DNA of 64,000 bases from Sphingomonas canadensis (GTDB lineage: Bacteria > Pseudomonadota > Alphaproteobacteria > Sphingomonadales > Sphingomonadaceae). The notes beneath the pieces were generated by a model. That model worked only from the letters and a program-made list of their open reading frames with translations. It did not search any database and was not told the origin of the DNA. Of the stretch, positions 58,919 through 64,000 are shown piece after piece. Numbering within the stretch: position 1 is the stretch's first letter; every line of letters begins with the position of its first letter. The stretch is taken from the NCBI RefSeq assembly GCF_026013525.1, contig NZ_JAPDRA010000007.1:1-64000 (forward strand), read 5' to 3'. The position numbers and the translations under genes were made by a program.

Positions 58919-60958
58919 ATGAAGACCCGTTCCGTCCTGCTGCTCGCCCTGGCGCTCGGCACCGCTTCGGCAGGCGCGCTGATCGCCGCCGCCCCCGTCC
59001 CGTCCGCCGATCCCGCGCTGATCCCGCGCGACGCCATCTTCGGCAACCCCAACCGCGCCGGCGCGCAGATCAGCCCCGACGGCAAGCACGTATCCTGGCT
59101 GGCCCCGGTGGAAGGCGTGATGAACGTTTGGGTCGCGCCGATCGGCGATCTGGCCGCGGGCAAGGCGATCACCAAGGAGGCCAAGCGCGGGCTGCAGCAA
59201 TATTGGTGGGCGCCCGACGGCACGCACCTGCTCTACGCCAACGACAGCGGCGGCAACGAGAACTGGCACATCAAATCGGTGAACCTCGCCACCGGCGCCG
59301 AGATCGACCTGACCCCCTATGGCGACAAGGTACGCGCCGACATCCAGGGGCTGAGCGCGCTGCGCCCGGACGTGGTGCTGATCGGCGTCAACGACCGCAA
59401 CCCGCAGTTCTTCGACCTTTACGAAGTGGACTATAAGACCGGCACCAAGAAGCTGGTGCTGGAAAACCCCGGCTATGGCGCGATCGTAACCGACAACCAG
59501 CTCCGCCCGCGCTTCGCGATGAAGCAGGTGCCCGGCGGCGGATCGCAATATTTCCGCCTGAAGGACGGCAAGTGGAGCGAAGTGTTCCAGGTCGCCAACG
59601 AGGATTTCTTCAACACCAGTCCGGTGGGCTTCAACAAGGACGGCACGAAGCTCTACTGGGTGGACAGCCGCGGGCGCGACAAGGCCGCGCTGGTGGCGAT
59701 GGACACCGAGACGCTGGAAAGCAGCGTGATCGCGACCAGCGACAAGGCGGACGTGCAGGGCCTGCTGGTCGATCCGCAGACGTTCGAGCCGCTCGCCTTC
59801 TCGGTCAACTATCTGAAGAACGAGTGGACCGGGCTGACGCCCGCCGCCACGGCCGAGCTGGAATTCCTGAAATCGAAGCTGCCGGGCGAGTTCAGCATCC
59901 AATCGGTGACCGAAGACGGCAGCAAGGCGATCGTCGGCGTGTCCGCCGCGGAGAGCCCGGCGGTCACCTATATCTTCGATCGCAAGGCGAAGACGCTGAC
60001 CAAGCTCTATGAGGGCCGCCCGGACCTCAAGAACTACAAGCTCCAGCCGATGTGGCCGCAGGAGATCGCCAGCCGCGACGGCAAGACGCTGGTGAGCTAT
60101 CTGACGCTGCCGGCCGGCGCCGATGCCAACAAGGACGGCGTGGCCGACAAGCCGGTGCCGATGGTGCTGTTCGTCCATGGCGGCCCCTGGGCGCGCGACG
60201 AATATGGCTACAACAGCGCGCACCAGTGGCTGGCGAATCGCGGCTATGCGGTGCTCAGCGTCAACTTCCGCGGATCGACCGGCTTCGGCAAGGGCTTCGT
60301 CAATGCCGCGATCGGCCAATGGTCCGGCGCGATGCACGACGACCTGATCGATTCGGTCGACTGGGCGATCGCCAAGGGCGTGACCACCAGGGACAAGGTG
60401 GCGATCATGGGCGGCTCCTATGGCGGATACGCCACGCTGGTGGGCGTGACCTTCACGCCGGACCGTTTCGCCTGCGGCGTCGACATCGTCGGCCCGTCGA
60501 ACCTGAAGACGCTGATGGAGAGCTTCCCGCCCTATTGGCGGCCGATCCTGGAAGGCACCTTCTTCAAGCACATCGGCGACCCCGGCAAGCCCGAGGACGT
60601 GGCGCGGATGATGGCGCAATCGCCGATCAGCAAGGTGGACGCGATCAAGGTGCCGCTGCTGATCGGCCAGGGCCAGAACGACCCGCGCGTCGTGAAGGCG
60701 GAGAGCGACCAGATCGTCAGCGCGATGAAGGCCAAGGGGCTGCCGGTCACCTATGTCAACTATCCCGACGAGGGGCATGGCTTCGTCCGTCCGGAGAACC
60801 GGCTGAGCTTCTTCGGCATCTCCGAAGCCTTCCTGTCGAAGTGCCTGGGCGGCCGTTACGAGCCGATCGGCGACGACTTCAAGGGATCGAGCCTGCAGGT
60901 GCTGGAGGGGGCCATGACCGTGCCCGGACTGCCCAAGGCGCTGGGCCTGCGGCGCTGA
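58919..60958 (+). CDS. S9-family prolyl oligopeptidase/dipeptidyl aminopeptidase
   Basis: 679 aa from ATG with GGGAGG upstream. Signal peptide MKTRSVLLLALALGTASAGALIAAAP. The N-terminal ~380 residues are a WD-like beta-propeller (RAGAQISPDGKHVSWLAPVEGVMNVWVAP, YWWAPDGTHLLYANDSGGNENWHIKSVNL). The C-terminal alpha/beta-hydrolase has MGGSYGGYATLVG with Ser500, GQGQNDPRVVKAESDQIV (Asp) and DEGHGFVRPENRLSFF (His). LFVHGGPWARDEYGYNSAHQWLANRGYAVLSVNFRGSTGFGK is the oxyanion region. Periplasmic or secreted; cleaves peptides. Confidence 0.95.
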   Translation: MKTRSVLLLALALGTASAGALIAAAPVPSADPALIPRDAIFGNPNRAGAQISPDGKHVSWLAPVEGVMNVWVAPIGDLAAGKAITKEAKRGLQQYWWAPDGTHLLYANDSGGNENWHIKSVNLATGAEIDLTPYGDKVRADIQGLSALRPDVVLIGVNDRNPQFFDLYEVDYKTGTKKLVLENPGYGAIVTDNQLRPRFAMKQVPGGGSQYFRLKDGKWSEVFQVANEDFFNTSPVGFNKDGTKLYWVDSRGRDKAALVAMDTETLESSVIATSDKADVQGLLVDPQTFEPLAFSVNYLKNEWTGLTPAATAELEFLKSKLPGEFSIQSVTEDGSKAIVGVSAAESPAVTYIFDRKAKTLTKLYEGRPDLKNYKLQPMWPQEIASRDGKTLVSYLTLPAGADANKDGVADKPVPMVLFVHGGPWARDEYGYNSAHQWLANRGYAVLSVNFRGSTGFGKGFVNAAIGQWSGAMHDDLIDSVDWAIAKGVTTRDKVAIMGGSYGGYATLVGVTFTPDRFACGVDIVGPSNLKTLMESFPPYWRPILEGTFFKHIGDPGKPEDVARMMAQSPISKVDAIKVPLLIGQGQNDPRVVKAESDQIVSAMKAKGLPVTYVNYPDEGHGFVRPENRLSFFGISEAFLSKCLGGRYEPIGDDFKGSSLQVLEGAMTVPGLPKALGLRR

Positions 60959-61062
60959 CGCAAACGCGGGCGCGGGGGATTTCCGCCGGGCGGCACGGAC
61001 GATAGGATCGGGCATGCGCGCGCGGCAGGGAATCCAGAATCGCCCCCCGGAGCGGCCGGCCC

Positions 61063-63537
61063 ATGGCTAGGCCGCCCGAGGATCGCGCGCGATTCCCGCT
61101 GCGCCGGAGCGGCGGCGGGGGAGCGGAAACGCCGCCTCCCCCGCCCCCTGCCCAGACGACGCCGCAGCCTTCCGCATCGTCCGGCCCGGCCTTCCGCCCG
61201 CGCCGGACCGAGGCCGCGCCGCCGCCCGTGCCCGAGCCGCCCGCGCCCGGCCCGGCCAAACCGCGCATCCCGATCGATCTCGCCGCGCTCAACCCCTTCC
61301 GCCGCCGCCCCGCCGCGCCCGGGCCGGAGCCCGAGCCGACGATGGACGTGATCGATCCGCCCGCCCGCGCATGGCGGCGGACGCCCGCGCAGGACTGGCC
61401 GGCTGCGGACGACCCGCTGGAGCTGACCGGCGGCATCCCGCCCGCGGCGCAGCGGCCGCAGCAGTTTCAGTCGCCGCCGCCTCCCCCGCCGCCGCCCTAT
61501 CCCCCCGCCTATGCCCCCGCGCAGATGCAGCCGGGCGGGTACACCAGCAACGTGCCCGTGCTGGTGCTGCGCAAGCCGCGCCCCTGGGGCCGCTGGATCG
61601 TGCGCGGGCTGGCCGGGTTCATCATCCTGATGGTGGTGGCGATCGCCTGGCTGGCACTCACCGCGCCGCTCTCCAAATCGCTGGAGCCGCCCGCCCCGCC
61701 GTCGATCACGCTGCTGTCTGCCGAGGGCACGCCGATCGCCCGGCGCGGCGCGACGATCGGAGATCCGGTGGATGCGGCGAAGCTGCCGCGTTACGTAACC
61801 GGCGCCTTCGTGGCGATCGAGGACCGGCGCTTCTACAGCCATTGGGGCGTCGATCCGCGCGGCGTGGCGCGCGCGGTGGTCAACAACCTCACCGGCGGGC
61901 GCCAGCAGGGCGGCAGCACCATCACGCAACAGCTCGCCAAGAACGCCTTCCTCGATTCGAGCCGCACCTTCACGCGCAAGGCGCAGGAGGCGATGATATC
62001 GGTGTGGCTGGAGGCGTGGCTGAGCAAGGACGAGATCCTCAGCCGCTATCTCTCCAACGTCTATTTCGGCGACAACGTCTATGGCCTGTCGGCGGCGGCG
62101 CAGCATTATTTCAGCACCACGCCCGAGAAGCTGACGCTGAGCCAGGCGACGCTGCTCGCCGGGCTGGTGCAAGCGCCGAGCCGGCTGGCGCCGACCGGCA
62201 ACTTGAAGGGCGCGCGCGAACGCCAGAAGCTGGTGATCGCCGCGATGCGCGACGTGGGGCTGATCACCGAGGCGGAGGCCAAGGCGATCCGCCCCGCCGT
62301 GCTGAAGCCCGACCGGGTGAAAGAGCTGCCCAACGGCACCTATTTCGCCGATTGGGTGCTGCCCCAGGCGCGCGACCGCGCGGGCGGCGTCGCCACCGAA
62401 CAGACCGTGCGCACCACGCTGGAGGATCGCGCGCAGAAGGCCGCCGAGCGCGCCGTGCGCGCCGCCGCCGCGCGCGGCACCCAGGTGGCGCTGGTGGCGA
62501 TGCACCCGGACGGCAGCGTGATCGCGATGGTGGGCGGGCGCAGCTATTCCGAAAGCGCGTTCAACCGCGCCACCCAGGCGCGGCGCCAGCCGGGCTCGGC
62601 GTTCAAGCTGTTCGTCTATCTGGCGGCGTTGCGATCCGGCTTCGCGCCCGATTCGCCGGTGGACGATACGCCGCTGACGATCGGCGACTGGTCGCCGGAG
62701 AACAGCGACGGCCGCTATGCCGGGCGGATCACGCTGGCGCAGGCCTTTGCCAAGTCCAGCAACGTGGTGGCGGCACGGCTGTTTCAGAAGCTGGGGCCGG
62801 AAAAGGTGCGCCAGGCGGCACGCGATCTGGGCATCTCCACCCCGATCGGCGACGACGTGACCACGGCGCTGGGCACCTCCACCGTGTCGCTGCTGGAGCT
62901 GACCGCCGCCTATGCCGCGGTGGCCGAGGGCGCCTATCCTGTGCGCCCGCGCGGCCTGCCCGAGCTGACCGAGGACCAGGACTGGCTGGGCGCCCGGCTG
63001 GGCGGCGCGACGCGCTTTCCCGGCGGCCAGTTGGAAGATCTGCGCATGCTGCTGTCGGGCGTGGTCGAATCGGGCACGGGGCGGGCCGCGCGGCTATCGA
63101 TCCCGACCTTCGGCAAGACCGGCACGACGCAGGACAATCGCGACGCGCTGTTCGTCGGCTATGCCGGCGGGATCGTGGCGGGCGTGTGGATCGGCAACGA
63201 CGACAATTCGCCCAACGCCGCGCTTTCGGGCGGCGGGCTGCCCGCGCGGATCTGGCGCGACTTCATGGCGCGCTCGCTCGACATCCAGGCCGCGCCGCCG
63301 CCGCCGGTCGAGAGCAACGCCACCGAGGGCAACGACACGCTGGGCCTAGAGGATGCGCTGGAAGGGCTGGTGAAGGGGCTGGACGGCGTGACGACGACCG
63401 AGGTGGTGCCGCTCGGCCCCGGCGAGCCGACCCCGCGCCCGAGCGAAACGCCCGCCGCGCGCGAGGACGCCACCACCGCCCCGCGCCGCCCGTCCGCGCC
63501 CGAACCCGTCCGCACACCGGCGCGCACCGGGCCGTGA
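61063..63537 (+). CDS. class A penicillin-binding protein (transglycosylase/transpeptidase)
   Basis: 824 aa. The first ~185 residues are cytoplasmic, Pro/Arg-rich and disordered (PPPPPPA, EPPAPGPAKPRIP, PPPPPPPPYPPAYAPAQ). One transmembrane helix at about 190-212 (GLAGFIILMVVAIAWLAL). Glycosyltransferase GT51: AFVAIEDRRFYSHWGVDPRGVARAVVNNLTGGRQQGGSTITQQLAKN with Glu253. Transpeptidase: ARRQPGSAFKLFVYL (Ser512, SxxK), AFAKSSNVVAARL (SxN), FGKTGTTQD (KTG). It polymerises and cross-links peptidoglycan. The C-terminus is Pro/Thr-rich. No clear partner gene adjacent. Confidence 0.95.
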   Translation: MARPPEDRARFPLRRSGGGGAETPPPPPPAQTTPQPSASSGPAFRPRRTEAAPPPVPEPPAPGPAKPRIPIDLAALNPFRRRPAAPGPEPEPTMDVIDPPARAWRRTPAQDWPAADDPLELTGGIPPAAQRPQQFQSPPPPPPPPYPPAYAPAQMQPGGYTSNVPVLVLRKPRPWGRWIVRGLAGFIILMVVAIAWLALTAPLSKSLEPPAPPSITLLSAEGTPIARRGATIGDPVDAAKLPRYVTGAFVAIEDRRFYSHWGVDPRGVARAVVNNLTGGRQQGGSTITQQLAKNAFLDSSRTFTRKAQEAMISVWLEAWLSKDEILSRYLSNVYFGDNVYGLSAAAQHYFSTTPEKLTLSQATLLAGLVQAPSRLAPTGNLKGARERQKLVIAAMRDVGLITEAEAKAIRPAVLKPDRVKELPNGTYFADWVLPQARDRAGGVATEQTVRTTLEDRAQKAAERAVRAAAARGTQVALVAMHPDGSVIAMVGGRSYSESAFNRATQARRQPGSAFKLFVYLAALRSGFAPDSPVDDTPLTIGDWSPENSDGRYAGRITLAQAFAKSSNVVAARLFQKLGPEKVRQAARDLGISTPIGDDVTTALGTSTVSLLELTAAYAAVAEGAYPVRPRGLPELTEDQDWLGARLGGATRFPGGQLEDLRMLLSGVVESGTGRAARLSIPTFGKTGTTQDNRDALFVGYAGGIVAGVWIGNDDNSPNAALSGGGLPARIWRDFMARSLDIQAAPPPPVESNATEGNDTLGLEDALEGLVKGLDGVTTTEVVPLGPGEPTPRPSETPAAREDATTAPRRPSAPEPVRTPARTGP

Positions 63538-63664
63538 TCCGGCCGGGGCGGAGGCGGCCGCGGAGGCGCACGCGCCGCCCCGGCCCCTTCGCCGGCACAG
63601 GGCGAACGGAACGGCCGCGAGGGCATGGTTGACGCGCGGCGCGGCACCCCGCAAGGGCGGCGGC

Positions 63665-64000
63665 ATGCGCTTCTTTTCGGACAACGCCGCCCCGGTCCAC
63701 CCCGCCGTGCTCGAAGCCATGGCCGCCGCCGACAGCATGGATACCGCCTATGACGGCGACCGCTGGTCGCGGCAGCTCGACGGGCGCTTCTCCGAGCTGT
63801 TCGAGACCGAGGTGCGCGTGCTGTGGGTGCCGTCCGGCACCGCCGCCAACTGCCTGGCGCTGGGCGCGCTGTGCCAGCCCTGGGGCGGCATCGTCTGTCA
63901 TGCCGCGGCGCATATCGCCGGCGACGAGGCGGGGGCTCCCGCTTTCTACACCCATGGCGCGACGCTGATTCCGGTGGACGGGCCGGGCGCCAAGCTGACC
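63665..64000 (+). CDS. low-specificity L-threonine aldolase, N-terminal part (cut by window edge)
   Basis: 112 codons visible and open to the window end. MRFFSDNAAPVHPAVLEAMAAADSMDTAYDGDRWSRQLDGRFSELFETEVRVLWVPSGTAANCLALGALCQPWGGIVCHAAAHIAGDEAGAPAFYTHGATL matches the threonine aldolase/beta-eliminating lyase family: YDGD is the usual phosphate-side loop, and PSGTAANCLAL and AAHIAGDE belong to the PLP pocket. The C-terminal Lys and the rest are outside the window. Cytoplasmic. Confidence 0.9.
   Translation, partial: MRFFSDNAAPVHPAVLEAMAAADSMDTAYDGDRWSRQLDGRFSELFETEVRVLWVPSGTAANCLALGALCQPWGGIVCHAAAHIAGDEAGAPAFYTHGATLIPVDGPGAKLT

Overview
The window is chromosomal DNA, roughly two-thirds G+C by eye, from an alphaproteobacterium most likely in the Sphingomonadaceae (Sphingomonas or a close relative). 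The evidence is the gene content: a GapR/DUF2312 protein, DUF1244, DUF2093, a CC_3452-family protein, STM3941, DUF6607, three TonB-dependent outer-membrane receptors, a class I PHA synthase with phasin, and EgtB/EgtD. Nearly all sequence is coding. Four-base ATGA/GTGA overlaps between neighbouring genes are common. I saw no rRNA, tRNA, CRISPR array or prophage. The only mobile DNA is the 3' end of an IS5-type transposase at the left edge.

Layout. 0-5.3 kb: IS fragment, pyk (-), then + strand DUF1244, a secreted amidohydrolase, gapR-like, yebC and ruvC. 5.4-13.3 kb (-): a TonB-dependent receptor, a strong terminator, then a tight three-gene unit of TPR-sulfotransferase, TPR-Asp/Asn beta-hydroxylase and TPR-2OG-Fe(II) oxygenase; this is the best candidate here for an undescribed modification/uptake system. 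13.4-19.1 kb: secreted protein, a repeat-bearing spacer, M23 peptidase/DUF2093/xseA (-) and purD (+), whose start codons overlap xseA's, then a membrane-anchored HhH protein. 19.2-23.6 kb: STM3941, CorC-type membrane protein, tadA, small anchored protein, rpmB, phytase-like esterase. 23.9-27.9 kb (-): molybdopterin oxidoreductase, hemH and phaB as one apparent operon. 28.0-31.2 kb (+): lgt, midA-like, GNAT and pgeF, each overlapping the next by 4 bp. 31.3-35.3 kb: PLP lyase, double-PilZ protein, murA, clpS. 35.4-38.2 kb (-): phasin and phaC, with a PhaR-type site at the phasin promoter. 38.3-44.6 kb: alaC, thioesterase, HxlR regulator with a lipoprotein, CC_3452 protein, a second related lipoprotein, and the RelA/SpoT enzyme. 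44.6-50.9 kb (-): DUF6607 with an iron/heme-type receptor behind a Fur-like repeat, then another receptor preceded by three 11-bp-phased PHO-box-like half-sites. 51.1-58.8 kb: glycosyltransferase, 3-hydroxybutyryl-CoA dehydrogenase, DUF1176, an apparent gluQRS-twin TM-pduO-egtB-egtD operon (-), and an HNH nuclease. 58.9-64.0 kb (+): S9 peptidase behind a palindromic site, a class A PBP, and the start of a threonine aldolase cut by the window edge.

Themes. Polyhydroxybutyrate metabolism is spread over phaB, phasin, phaC and a 3-hydroxybutyryl-CoA dehydrogenase. Envelope functions (Lgt, MurA, PgeF, M23, PBP1, CorC, TonB receptors) are over-represented. Signalling outputs include RSH (ppGpp) and PilZ (c-di-GMP). 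Several intergenic sites (PHO-like, Fur-like, PhaR-like and two orphan inverted repeats) give testable regulatory predictions.
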